Positions 51,540-64,000 of a DNA stretch of 64,000 nucleotides are shown here, one piece after another. Made by a program: the position numbers and the translations under genes. The notes under the pieces were generated by a model that worked only from the letters and a program-made list of their open reading frames with translations, was not told the DNA's origin and searched no databases. This DNA comes from Bugulina stolonifera (Eukaryota; Bryozoa; Gymnolaemata; Cheilostomatida; Bugulidae). Position 1 is the stretch's first letter. Each line of letters begins with the position of its first letter. The DNA is taken from NCBI GenBank assembly GCA_935421135.1, contig OW285189.1, forward strand, positions 19,222,298 to 19,286,297, read 5' to 3'.

Positions 51540-52170
51540 TATGGAAAGGTACTAGATGCTACATGGCGTGCTAAACCATTGCAACAGAACATTTGTGATT
51601 ACAAAAATCCATATGGACAATGTCTTGATAGACACACAAAGAGTTTACACCCAGAAGATATGTAGTTTGGATGCTGCGAATTATAAAGAATTATAAACAC
51701 GTGAGAACAAGAATATTCAGTGAACTGGTTCGAGGACAGTTGAAGTGAGGAGAGATTGACATGCTTATGCAATGTGAAATTGACAGGGAAAAGATTTTAA
51801 GACAATAATCTGGTTGCACAAAAGCGGTTAAAATGTGACGAATGTAACTATGAGAAATGGAAAGATACAAAAAAGTAACAGCTGGCTAGAAAGCATTCCC
51901 ATGTGATTTCTGTGACTACAAAAGCTGAAGCCAATAGAATTTGCACAAACATAATGAGAATAAAATCAAAGATGAGTATACAGACTGCGTGTAGCTTAGT
52001 ATGTCAAGCAAGATGTTGAGCCTGCATCATGTCTGATAATCTCATTGATCTGCTATGCTCATTACATAGGCCTGTCCTTGAGGACTACAACATATGCCTG
52101 AAGGTCTAGAAAGAGAAGGCATGTCGCCACATTGTTAATTACTGTATTAATTCCAGTTTGATGCTATTTG
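51540..52170 (+). pseudogene. Zinc-finger-repeat module, plus strand copy
   Basis: Encodes a degenerate finger near 51595-51665 (CDYKNPYGQCLDRHTKS then LH, TAG soon after) followed by repeat-specific sequence to ~52170. Inverted relative of 38560-39260. Confidence 0.55.
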
Positions 52171-52880
52171 ACTGTATCTATGCTACATGAGTGGGTGTGG
52201 TCACCGCAAGATTTATAACTTCCTCTACCAATAATACTCCAATACGTCCACTACAACCTCGTGCAACAAAAATTATTTCCGAGTCTTTATTGAATTGACA
52301 ATCATAGTGAACTCTGTTACAAGTTCCCATAATCTTCTGTCTAGTTATTTATATGAGCCAGCTATACTAATACCAGGCTATTGAGAAGTAACTGCAATAA
52401 CCCTCACTAATGAAATTATCTAGACCTATCACTATTTCCGAGCAAGACCACAGATAAAATACCAAATAATTAAGAAAGATGATAGTTCTAAGATCAAAGC
52501 AGTTATTTTGGCAAAACTATCCCAGATAAAACGCTGGAAGATCCAATTTTTATGCACCAAATTTTGAAATAAAAAAAAACAAATCTGTTGCTGTTCTCTA
52601 TCTGTCATAGAGTAGAGAATCAGGATGTAGGAAAATAAGTAAGTGCATGTCTCCGTGAACTCCACCTTTATAATTGAGCAAGCACACAAAAGGTATGTAG
52701 TTTGGACGGTGTGTGTTCCTGAATTTAAAAAACCGAGGGGTAGAGGACAAACCAAAACTGCCAAAACCTAGTGTGGAGCATAGTACGGTTCCTACTCGAT
52801 AGCTTCTACATTGTTCTACAACATACAATATAAAATGTAGAATCTATACAATTATGTGGTTGGCTGTTGTTGTAGATGCA
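52171..52880. other. Non-coding stretch with repeat fragments
   Basis: Contains 'tgaatttaaaaaaccgag' at ~52722, also present at 51113-51130, and 'gaggacaaaccaaaactgcc' at 52743-52763, also at ~51372. No gene seen. Confidence 0.45.
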
Positions 52881-53057
52881 GGGTTCAAATGCCACGAATG
52901 CGACTACGAGTCTAGAAAGAGTGGAACATTGAAGAGACACATCAAACAAGTACATGGGAATGAGAAATAATTCGAATGTGACTACTGTAACTTTAAAAAT
53001 GGATACAAAGGCAATGTCAAAAGAGATATAGAGAGTAAGCACCAAGAAAGAGAGTAG
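52881..53057 (+). pseudogene. C2H2 zinc-finger exon with in-frame stop
   Basis: After an acceptor (gtagatgcag) the frame gives one complete finger, CHECDYESRKSGTLKRHIKQ followed by VH (Cys2-His2), a GNEK linker, then TAA where the next finger would start, then a second finger whose first His is Asp. TAG ends the frame at 53057. Best preserved member of the local zinc-finger family, but dead. Confidence 0.65.
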
Positions 53058-56000
53058 TGTTGAGATTTGTGTTTAAACAATATTATAAATTACATGTATG
53101 TTCTATGTGTCTGTGTATGTTATCATCAATCAATAGATTAGAATAGTTCTGCAAGGCTTTTCTGGGACAGTTTACAAGGTGGGTGGAATAGTTTACATGA
53201 TGATTTACAGTAATATTTTTCGATCAGTTTACACTTATTCACAACCATGTTATTATTCATACGGTTGACAAGTCTGCAAGGAATGCTAAAACTTCGTACA
53301 CTGTATTATATTATTTATGCAGTGAATTTTTACGCTCGAGGTTGACTTGACAGTATATTGTACTGTAACTGAATATTTATTTATTTACACACGCGTAAAT
53401 AAAGAAAATTCTGAGAACTGGTTCAAGGACAGTTGGTCTGAGAAGGGCAGATATGATTATCCTACCCTAATAGGCAAACTGCATGTAACATCCAGGGTTG
53501 CCATTGGTATTTCTCTATGACTTATATTAAAAACAAAGTGGGTACACAACCTTCATCTTAGACATGTGCTTCAGTACTTCCAGTTTAGCTAGTAAAAAAT
53601 AATCTAATCAATTCAAAAATCTATGTATAGTGTTAAAAATATGCAAGATCGCTTATTTTTGAAAGGTGTTCTATTTTAGGTGAATTTTTATAAAAGCCTA
53701 ATGAGACAAGACTAGGATAGACGATCTATGCATGTACAATCAGGCGGAAAGCATGAGAGTATACCAATATGCCAAAGTGAACTTATTTAGTGGATTGTTG
53801 GAGTCGCCCTCCCTTTCTCCTCAATGACTCCCTAGAGTTGTCTAAGCATATTTATCATACCTTGCAGCTCCTAGCTAGTTCAGAATAAATATACTCTTTG
53901 GTAGCATAAAATTTTTGTCCAGCAAAAGAGTAGTATAATGCAAGTAACACTAGTAACTGCATCAAGAATTAAAGAGATAGAACACTTAGAATGCACTCCA
54001 TGTATAAAAATTGCTATAATTGTAGATGGACAATTAAAGAGCGCAAGTACAGTACTTCCGGCGGAGTGAGGGAAGCAAATAAAAATATAAATTACAAAAC
54101 CCAAATCAGCATGGAAGGCATGTACTTGCGTTATATTGCAGTAATATCAATTAGAGGACTTGGTAATAAAATGCAACAGTATAGTAAGAGAAGGAAATAG
54201 TCCGCTGCACCGTTGCTATTAGACAATAAAAAGACGTGAACACCCATAAGGCTGGTAATGAATATGACTAGAGATGTATTAGCTAGAACTTAGTAATACT
54301 ACTAGATAAGTAAACCTTGACCCAGGTACATATGTCAACAGTTCAAACTAGTGCTACTATACCATCTAATGACAGCCATCAGTATATGTGTGTATGTAAA
54401 AGTAGAACCAACAGAGAGCACTCGCTGCTTTCTGTATAAATCCAAAAAATGAGTCTTTGAATACATTGGGGAACCGGTACATTTCAAGTAGTTGATTTTG
54501 GTATATGAAAGCAGAGTATATTGTTGAATAATAGTTATGACTTGTTACATTCTACAGCAAGGTATGCTAAAAACTATTGAAATACACATACTTACCTGAT
54601 ATCAACAGTAAATTCATGCGCTATAACGGCAAAAGAACTCCACATTAACAGCAAACGATGTCGAAAACTGAAGCTATACTTCCAGTCTTTTATTTCTGTC
54701 TATCAGTTGAGCCTTCTGGAGATCAGCTCACAAACTTCGTCTATATAACAATTAATTTATATTACATGATCAGTAGTAGCCAATGTTCACACTCTTGCAG
54801 GTACCAGAGCTGTTGTTCTGAGAACTGATCCAAGTACAAGTGAGGTCCCAATGTGCAAAATGGAAGTTTAAGTTAGTATAAGTAAGGATCCCGTGCAAGT
54901 TACAATTACAATATTGCTATAAACATGTATGCTTAATTACACCTTAGGCAAGAGCTCTAAATTGGGATCTTATTAGGAAAATCTAAGTAATATAATGTCC
55001 CTATCTGGTTTCACGTAAAATATATTTAAGATTGTTAAAAATATAACAAGTACAGTACAAGTACATGCAAGTAACAAGTACTAGTTGCAATAGAGTATAC
55101 TTGTTCACAGCAGCTCTGCTAGATAGATACTGGCGTTTTACTCTACACTTTACATGTGAAGCACCATTTTGTTACTTTAACCAAGCCTACTAATAGTAAT
55201 ACTTTATGGTGTTATGTGAAAGATTCCCAGACCCTGTATCTTTATCACTAGCATATTCATCTGATATGGATATACCATTACCAGGAGAGGTACAACTGTT
55301 ATAGGCATACCTGACTTTCTCTACACATATAATACTCTTCACAAACCCAATATGTAGATTATTTCTAACATTACATTGTATGTGCACAACCTAAGGATAA
55401 ATTGTAGTCCACCATTGCAGTCTATATAATTATATTTATACGTACCAGTCCAGGTTGAAAGCTGGATTACTACATAGGGGAAGAGCCCACTGCGCACCTC
55501 TGTTCCATCCTGCTGCAAAGTTTAGAGTGAAAGATCAACATAGGTGGGCTGGCTTGTAGCTTGACCTCACTTCAAAAAAAACTGTGAAAAGCTTTCTTTG
55601 ACAGCTGCAGCAAATGTGTGTATTGCAGTATAAAAAGCTGTGCTGTCTCATTAGATTGTGCTTGGGTGGGCTGGCTTTACTACTGGCCTGCACACCTGGG
55701 TTATTTAATGTCCAACTACACTTATAGGAAGAAAACCGTCAGCCAAAATTATTGATGAAGTTTTGAAGAAAATATAACAGGTTTAGTAAATGATTGGCTG
55801 ATACAATATGGCAGCTCATAGAGAGTAAGAACATCAAGTTTGTATATTGTCTTTCCTTTGCCAAAATCTTTCTAAGGGCAAACAACTCCCTAATCAGGTG
55901 TAAGCCTTTCAATATTTTTGTAGTATGGCCTTTCTAGAAATGCAGATAAAATAGAATATTATGTTGTAACACAATTGAATTGGTTTCATATGCATGTCAT

Positions 56001-56302
56001 CAAGGACAAAAATGTCAATACCATAAGAAAAATGCTAAATTTTTTTAAAAAACATAATATGGTGTCTAAAAGTACAAGGTGTTGGATTAGAGCTACAGCA
56101 CACTGTAAAACAAAGGTGAATCCATTATTAGTAGCATAATAGATTGTGCATGTACACATTACTGTTATGAGAATACTAGTTGCTGATGGCCAGCTGCTAT
56201 TGGTATATTATGACAAATACATTGATAGTATAATCATAGAGCTAGTTTGATATATTCCACAAGGTTTTTCCATAGTTTTCAGTACATAAAATTCATGAGG
56301 CA
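53058..56302. other. Intergenic stretch
   Basis: Contains a zinc-finger-repeat scrap ('gagaactggttcaaggacagttgg' at ~53410) and a possible short terminal exon at ~54801-54871 (reads TRAVVLRTDPSTSEVPMCKM after ctcttgcag, then TAA), too weak to call. Otherwise no supported feature. Confidence 0.4.
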
Positions 56303-56306
56303 ATAA

Positions 56307-56971
56307 TGTAATGGTTTCTGTGATTTGGTGCGGTCGTCCTTGGACGACTATCGACCCAGAAATGAAGTGCCTATGAGTGGTAATAGGACTTCGCATTACA
56401 TGAAAGATCGAGCGGTCTCAGTAGCCCAAGAACTACCAAAGACGACCCATCTGGTCCCAAGTCTGACCTTCAGACTATACAATGAAAGAGAGTGATCCGA
56501 CCTAGTAGGCGGTTCGCTAAGCGAATGACCTGACAAAAGGAAGTGAAAGTCTCTGTATCAAGTATAGATGTGTCTTTATTGAAAGCCAAGTGAAGACTGA
56601 GACAATGAACAGTAAAACAGTGCCCTTTATATAGTATAAGGACTTCCGGCCGACGTGACGTCGGGAAAAGACGACGTGTGGTCGTCCGGAAGTTGCGCAA
56701 CAAGATGGCCGCCGGAAGCCCGACGGCCGACCAAAAATAGGTCGGGTTCTACAAAAGTTGCTTATAATGGTCCAATTCATGTACAAAATGAATATCAATG
56801 GATTCTGAGAGGTCGGGCCTCTGTACATGGGTATAAAAGGCATTAAAAGACTTAGATATAATCATATAATCATATACAACAATATAGGAGTAAAGTACAA
56901 GCAGATATATACATGTATGTGCACACAATAATGAGTGTCAGATGTAAGATACGATTTGGCGTACCATCACA
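56307..56971 (-). mobile_element. Solo LTR of the gag-only family, with ATAA duplication
   Basis: 665 bp, reverse complement of the LTRs at 4117 and 8577, with TGT/ACA ends kept and flanked by ATAA on both sides (56303-56306, 56972-56975). It shows more substitutions than the paired LTRs show to each other. Formed by LTR-LTR recombination; a second insertion of the family within 50 kb. Confidence 0.93.
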
Positions 56972-56975
56972 ATAA

Positions 56976-58034
56976 TATAGTGCATCAGTTTTGCTCAGCC
57001 AGGCAGGTTCAGTAATATTCATAGAAGCCATCGAGTGGCTTGTATCATACAAGTGCCAGGTATTGGTGAAAATAGGAAAATTACTCAATATAATCAAGAT
57101 AACAGCAATTGAGTAAGATCCAATGTAGTTATATGAACAGATTGTGAGCTTTTGATAGACAATGGAGAGTTAGATTTGATGTTGCTATAAAAAGTGGTCA
57201 TAACAAAGTGTGTGTTGTAAAAACACATGAATACTTATTAATTTTTTTTAAGCCATGTCTAATATAAAGTTAAAAGACATACATACATGTACATCGCAGC
57301 TCATCAATAACTCTACTATGCACACTAGAAGAGTTTTCTATTACAATTATAATAGCAGCTACATTTTACTTATGTGTGCTGTTAGGGTCTATGAACCGTG
57401 ATGGGAGCTAATAGTCTCATAGTCACAATAGGGGCCTAAGTAGGTGCAGTTTTGTAGCGGACTACAAAAGATTAAAAAGGATAGAATTGGTTGAACAGAT
57501 GGCAACCAAGGTTTAGATGGCCTACATTGTCTAAGTAGTAGAATTTACCATCCAAATCGCTAGCAGTGCCGATCTGTCACACTGTTTAGTGGCTACTATA
57601 TAATATATAATACAGGTTCTTTATTTTGGGGCTTATACATGTATAAACCTTTCCTATATTATGCCATATGTGGTTTATTGGACTTGTATGACTGACCATA
57701 ATACTGTAACTACAATAATACCATAGCATCAGTACTGTTATGTAGCTACTTAAACATGCCTACCAAGATTATCAGTATCCGGTCAGCTAAACCCAAAGAT
57801 AATACCCAGTTGGGACAAAACAATAATATTGTATGGACACCTGTGTAGGGGATCATAGTTCCATTGTACTTGAGAGGAGAGAAAGCAGTACAACCGATGA
57901 CATTGCAGCTTGGATAAAAGGATGACAGGCTTAATAGTTCTTAAGCCCAACAGTAGAGTATATAAGTTGAACCTCAACTCTGTGGAATAGAATAGACCAG
58001 GGAGTTTCTACTCAGTGACAGATAGAGAATAAAC
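56976..58034. other. Region 5' of UMPS
   Basis: AT-rich; presumably includes the UMPS promoter and 5' UTR, but I see no TATA box at a convincing distance from 58035. Confidence 0.4.
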
Positions 58035-61000
58035 ATGGATGCCAGAGATTTGATCTTACAGTTGCAAAATGTTGGCTGCATAAAATTTGGATCGTTCAAT
58101 GTTAAATCTGGGAAAACTTCTCCAATATATTTTGATCTTCGAATCATCATCTCATATCCTAGTTTATTGGTTTGTATTTTGTCTTTTAGCCTACTAAGTG
58201 AAATTGATTTAGTGTGCGATATGAGACTTATTACTTTACATATTGCACGTATATGATTATACATGTGATTATATGATTATGATTAGAATATTACATATAT
58301 GTTTGTCATTCATAAAACTACAGCAAATAGACTGATGGTTAGTATGGTAGTACATATACATCATAATAAGCTTTATTGAACAGGTTATGAGATCTCATAA
58401 CTATATACATGTACATGCATATTATTTGATATTTTATTGCAGTAACTTGAATGTATGGAGTCACAGTTAAAACCATCATTCTGCTGTTTCTTGTAGCTGA
58501 AGACTTCTCACCATGTGCACAACATCTTGAGGAACCTGGATTATGACAATATTTGTGGTGTGCCATATACCGCCTTACCTATAGCTAGTGTAAGTTACGA
58601 TCATACAACATACACATATTAACCATAGTTGTACTCAATAACCAGAGCATGACAAGCGTTGCTGCAGCATGTATATAATTTAACTCTTGGATCATAAAGC
58701 ACATTTGAACTGCATCATCAAAGGTAACATAACTTCTGCTACAATTTTAGTGTATTGCCGTAAACCACAATGTGAGAATGCTAATAAAGAGAAAGGAGGC
58801 AAAGACTTACGGCACACGGAAGATTATAGAAGGAGTGTTCCAGAAAGGAGACAGATGTGCAATAATAGAAGATGTTGTCACCAGTGGTGGTAGTGTACTA
58901 GAGACAGCTGCAGTAAGTCTCTATTTGCAATGTGTATTTCGAGAAACTCAGTCTAGTTTGAGACTATTCTTTGGTTCAATCATTGTAGAAAGTCATACTC
59001 ATGCATGTACATGACTGTACAAAGCCTATATTCTCATGTGTTTCAGTGTCTACAGTCAGAGGGACTGGTAGTCACCGATGTTATAACAATCCTAGACAGA
59101 GGCCAGGGTGGAAAAGAGAATCTTCAGAAACTTGGTATTACCCTGCATAGGTAAGTGTAGACCTATCTAGTGATGTGCTTCCTAAATCTAGTTTTTTCAA
59201 AGAGTTCGAGTTGTTTCCTGACAAAAACTGTGATGGCTCACCATCAGAAAGTATAAAATCAAGATTAATAGTGTATAATATTCAATGGAGGAAACCATGA
59301 TGGGCTGAAAGAAGGCGCGTTGATGTACTTCTTGGTGCACTTCCTGGTGCTTCACCAAGATTGTGGCAGCCTGTTCATACTTTGCCAATGTCCTTGCAGA
59401 TAACTTGCGTCATTGCTGCAAGACCAGAGTGGCTAGCGCTAGATCACTCAGCCATCAACACCTATTGTACACCATATTGGGCCAATGCCGCCATGAGTTT
59501 TTTTCTAAATCCTGTGTTATAGCATTTTATGGCACTCTGAAGATGAGTTTAAAATAATTTTTTACTAATATTGCTTAAAAGTTGATTTCAAATGAAGAGA
59601 AAATTTTAAATAAAGTCAAAAGATGGTTGCAACAAAAAAGAAAAAATCTGAAAGTCTAATGGCTGGTAGGCCACAGAGACACCAAGAACGTATCTCTTAA
59701 CTGACTTTCCTAGTGGCTATTAGTGCATTAGCAATGGCCATCTGCTAATTTTGAAAATTACCCCGCAAGATCAGTTCTCAGCGGATACATACTGTATAAG
59801 TCAAAATGATCTCAGATCTTGGAGGGCCCTGGGAGGGGTCCAAAAGCACAGCTACAGAGAGATCAACTGTGAACACCAACGCATTCCATCAATGACTAAT
59901 AGCAGACTTCCGTTTGTCAACAATATAAAGGTTTGCACAGAAACAAGGGTCTAGAAACCATACAAACTTGATAAATTCTTAAAGCAATGTTCTGGAGACA
60001 AAAATGATATTATTTCTTTGCAACTCCTATTCTGAGAATAGCTACTGCAGGCTAATATATCAACTGTAAATAAAGTTGCAGCAGTGGTTCCACATTGAGG
60101 GAAGTAATTTTATAGTATTTCTTCTGCTTCCAGTATAATCGGTGTGACAGAAGCCATGAATACTCTTGTTAAACACCAAAGAATTGATTCTGAAGTTGCA
60201 GCTGAGGTGATGGACTTTCTCAAGTCAAATCCTGCCTCTCCCTCTGTTACAAACAACAAAATAAACAAGGTAACGGTTGCTATGGAGACATAGGCGTCTA
60301 TAAGCAGCAGGTCATCAACTAGACAACTGCAATAGTTTGAATTTTATTACCCATAGCTACTGTTAGTAATTCTTTCCTTTCTCAATAATAATTATGCTAC
60401 TACATAAAATTTAAAAATTACAATATTGTCATCTTCTTATATACGTATACGTATGTGCATTATTGAACAGCTGTTATCATTTGGTGAGAGAGCTGCTCTC
60501 TGTACAAATCCAGTATCAAAAAAGATCTTCACCGTTATGAGCGAGAAGTGCACCAACCTGTGTGTGTCAGCAGATGTCACTACTGTTGACAGGTTACTCA
60601 AGGTTAGTGCTCAGTTCTTGGCTCTGCAGTCATACAGAGCTCACCATCTACATAGCATACTCAGTAAATACAGATATTTCATTAGCTGGATGTAGTTTAT
60701 ACAATGAAGTACCAAGTGTCTCTCTTTCTGGAATTACAGTACTAGTTATTATTATGTAGTTGGCTGAACAAGTTGGACCACATATATGTGTACTCAAAAC
60801 ACATGTGAATTTTCTAGAAGACTTCACAGCTGATGCTGCCTCAAAACTAGTACAACTATCTGAAAAACATAACTTTGTAATATTTGAAGATAGGTAAGTC
60901 AACGTATATACAATGTAAACTATTCTGTGTATACAGTTTACTGTACACTTACAGCATATTATCATTATCTAGTTCTCATGTACAGGGTAGATACATTTCA

Positions 61001-62806
61001 GTCTGCAAGAGCTCTCTTAGTGCCTACCTAGTGTTGGCCCATACTAGCTACCAGAACTAGGCCTGTGTACTGAGTTTATGAAATGTAGAGCTGGAATTCT
61101 ACACATATATTTTATGGTCATGTAGGCCTATACAGTTTCACTGTACAGAAAGTCTATGGTCAAAAAGCCTCTGGCTAGTCAGCCTAACTAAAACCTAAAT
61201 CTTAAAAACCGGTGCAGTTCAGACAGCTTGCATTGACTAGTTAAAAGTTAGCCAAAGTATTTAGGATAATTTATGGAACTTACTTAGATAGTATCACAAA
61301 TAAAATAAAATGGTTATTCCTAATTCCCCATGTTTGGTCCCAACACCTCAGCTTCTGTTGTAGCAAGTTTGCTGATACTTGTTCCACAGTAAAGCGGCAG
61401 TATGGTGGAGGACTGTACAAGATAGCTGACTGGGCCCACCTCACCAATGCTCATTCCATACCTGGTCCAAGTATTGTACAGGCTCTCAAAGAGGTATCAC
61501 TAGTGTTTTATCTATTGACTAATAGTATGCTGCATGTTGTGTGGGTTGATAGGTATTAGTTTGGCTGAAGTTCAATCTGACACATAATTCCGAGACTATC
61601 ACTGTAGAGTGTTGGTGTGCTTTCAGATTTGGAAAGCATAACGTGCTGTTGACATAGTTGCTTACCACTGGCAATGAGCCACCGACCTGCATGCTAACCA
61701 CAATAAATAGACAGAGTGGTACACTTCTGTAGGCAGCGGCACATAATTAAGTACCACAACTAAATATAGTAGCCATGGTTTTCTGTAATCTGGAAAATTG
61801 AAGTTTAAACAAAACTCTGTGGTTCTTGCTTTACAGTTGTGAATTTGTTGTCAATTATAATTAGGATCAACTGACTAAAACTAACCGTATATAACTAATA
61901 TATGTACATCTACAGTATCTTAGTTAATTAGTTTATCACATATCCCTGTGTATTTAATACAGATTATCACATTTTGGTATAACATAGGTTGGTTTACCCA
62001 AAGGAAGAGCTTGTCTACTCATAGCCCAAATGAGCTGTAAGGGAAACCTGGTAGACTCATCCTATTCAGCAGGTAAGATAATGAAATATAAACAAATTAA
62101 GTAATAAATATAAATGAATGAAATATATATAAATATAATTTATTAATATATCTCCCTATATACATGATTATAGTCTCTTTCTATTGTCTCACAGTCCAAT
62201 ATTATTATACTATTCTCCTCTCACTGGATATTTGTCTAACCTCATTCGGTCAGTTTAGACTAAATAACTGGCTAAGGAAACTAGCAAAAAGTAACTAGAG
62301 ACAGATGCTCTCTGTTATATATTCAATATACATATACGAGGTAAATGTACATGTAAATGTTGTTAATATTGCATTGTAGCTACAGTGAACATGGCCAGCG
62401 AACACAGTGACTTTGTAGTGGGATTTATCTCCCAGTCAAAGTTGACCTCTGACCCTACACTACTACACATGACTCCAGGTATAGTACACATGTACATGTA
62501 CAATGTGTGTCCTGAATATGTCTGTTTCCCAATCCTGCTGGTATAATAACAGGCCAATCTATGGTGAACCAATTTCATGCTTTGAAATATTCTCTTACAG
62601 GAGTAAAGAACAACAGCACATCAGATGGGCTTGGTCAGCAGTATGTTAGTGCTGCTGATGCTGTCAAGCTTAGAGGTGCTGATGTCATTATTGTTGGAAG
62701 AGGCATTACAGAGGCAGCAGATCCAGGGGCCACAGCTTTGGAATACAAGCACCTGGGCTACAGCGCATATGATGATTTAAGAAAGAACACAGCTATGCAG
62801 TATTAA
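58035..62806 (+). CDS. umps: Uridine 5'-monophosphate synthase (OPRT + OMP decarboxylase), eleven exons
   Basis: Exons: 58035-58169, 58497-58589, 58751-58912, 59047-59150, 60134-60269, 60471-60602, 60760-60893, 61364-61493, 61988-62072, 62380-62478, 62601-62806. Phases agree throughout and give 471 residues (human enzyme 480). OPRT half: [22 protein letters not shown], the PRPP loop [33 protein letters not shown] half: [83 protein letters not shown]. It performs the last two steps of de novo UMP synthesis in the cytosol. Oddity: the decarboxylase loop reads [10 protein letters not shown] where the family has an Ile-Gly-Asn between Asp and Thr; the catalytic Asp-x-Lys-x-x-Asp is kept. Confidence 0.95.
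59190..60130. other. UMPS intron 4, no further gene
   Basis: Nearly 1 kb intron; contains CACTTCTTGG/CACTTCCTGG-type short repeats near 59325-59350 but no supported feature. Confidence 0.4.
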
Positions 62807-63559
62807 ATGTTGCGGAGTGGAAGCTAATTTGAGCATTCTGATAGGCCAGAGTATCTTCAGAGAGTATTCCTAATGGCCAGTATCTTCAGAGAGTCTTCCT
62901 AACGGCCAGTATACTAATTTGCCACCCACAGTTACGTGAACTGGACATGGACAGGCATAATCAAAAGCCTTGCAAGTAACTTTGCTCTTAATGTTACCAT
63001 TAAGTTAGAGATCTGTTGGTTGGCTGCAGAACTTTTGTCTGTGAGAGAAAGTAAACCAGCTAGATAAGCAGAGGGAATAGAGATAGACTTTTCATATGCC
63101 CCTCAGGTTAACCTTATACTGCTGCTAGCCTACTTCAACATATGTGAGCAGGCATACATGTCAGCTGCTGATCCAAGTATTTTCCTACAGACATGCCAAT
63201 GAATTCTACCCAACACCATTACGATGATCTCTTACCTCTATACCAGTAATTATTACTATACATACAAGTATATCTATCTGAAATTTTAAGTGTTTGTAGG
63301 TTATACCATTTTAGGATATCACTGGCAGCTTTCATGGTATTGCATTACGTCAGCAGTATTTTATATTAATCTTTATTACACAAATATGTGATTGACTGCA
63401 ACACCTTTATCAGCTTATGAAATGTTGATGAATCCACTTCACTGATAATGTACACAGTTTAATTACAATTAAACTAAGACACGGGTCGATATAGTATCCC
63501 CTTCTTCCTTCGTTCCATCCATTATAAACTCATACTATACAAACATTTGTTATAGCCTA
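62807..63559 (+). other. 3' flank of UMPS
   Basis: Contains a 2.3-copy ~31-bp tandem repeat (GGCCAG.GTATCTTCAGAGAG) at 62845-62911. No canonical AATAAA found soon after the stop, so the polyadenylation site is unresolved. Confidence 0.45.
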
Positions 63560-64000
63560 CTATATAATATTATGGATGATAACACATTTTCCTTATTTAC
63601 ATGGTACCATGTTCTTACAAGTATATTATTATTTGAATTCTATTACTTTATGCCAACCAACAGGCAAACAAGTGAGTGAAATTTGAAGAACCTCCACAAT
63701 GTTTGGTGGTGGTACATCGCGTAGAATAGCAGTGATATGGGTATTGATAGTCTTCTCTGTAGAACAAGTTATCAGTAGATGTACAGGTAATATTATATTA
63801 TATAAACTACATGTAGTTGTGTTTTACCCAACCATGGAACCTTTTATTGTTTTTAGTCTACACCTTTCAATTCTGAAATAATTTGATACGCTATCGGGTG
63901 ATGCCAACAATCATGTTAAATATGCATATAAGTGAACTCTATTAGACCTAGCATTACATGTACTTATAACTTTTTACTACAATTAATATGTATAGCACAT
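63560..64000 (-). repeat. Inverted copy of 36625-37080, cut by the window edge
   Basis: Closely matches the reverse complement of 36625-37080 up to the last base shown, so it continues outside. The frame at 63699-63881 is the reverse complement of an exon-like stretch in the partner and is not independent evidence for a gene. Confidence 0.85.

Overview
The window is animal nuclear DNA. It holds two intron-rich host genes whose products are recognisable over their full length (an SLC49A4/DIRC2-type transporter and bifunctional UMP synthase), GT-AG introns of mostly modest size, a replication-dependent-histone type 3' stem-loop, a tRNA-derived SINE, an LTR element, a Mutator-like non-autonomous element and a complete Polinton/Maverick. 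The DNA is AT-rich, and the palindrome TACATGTA recurs constantly. An early-branching invertebrate such as a sponge would fit, but the sequence alone does not settle the species.

Layout: 1-2556 is intergenic with interspersed repeats. 2557-12719 (+) is the ten-exon SLC49A4-like gene; its introns hold a SINE (3508-3778), a young gag-only LTR retrotransposon (4117-9239, TSD ATAT) and two minisatellites. 13748-14026 looks like a miniature gene: TATA box, 48-codon ORF and a perfect histone-type stem-loop. 15451-33484 is a Polinton bounded by 6-bp CATGTA duplications and terminal inverted repeats. 33491-57000 is a repeat-rich tract with a duplicated kinesin fragment, degenerate C2H2 zinc-finger modules in both orientations, LINE-like tails, a TIR element with 10-bp TSD (49201-50337) and a solo LTR (56307-56971). 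58035-62806 (+) is the eleven-exon UMPS gene. The last ~440 bp is an inverted copy of 36625-37080.

All Polinton genes lie on the minus strand. The compact block at 16004-21781 carries protease, capsid, penton, integrase, two small conserved proteins and packaging ATPase. A tail-anchored protein with a Bcl-2-like layout (21821-22312) and protein-primed DNA polymerase B (22645-27016) follow. The right third carries spliced accessory genes with their own TATA boxes. Replication and integration genes look intact apart from an intron inside polymerase motif B. The major capsid gene has an internal deletion plus frameshift, and a small neighbouring gene has an in-frame TGA, so this copy appears able to encode mobility functions but not a complete particle.

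The most unusual items are the Bcl-2-like gene, the four-exon SUMO-motif accessory gene, the histone-stem-loop minigene, the gag-only LTR family, and three 27-bp hairpins with a compensating stem change.
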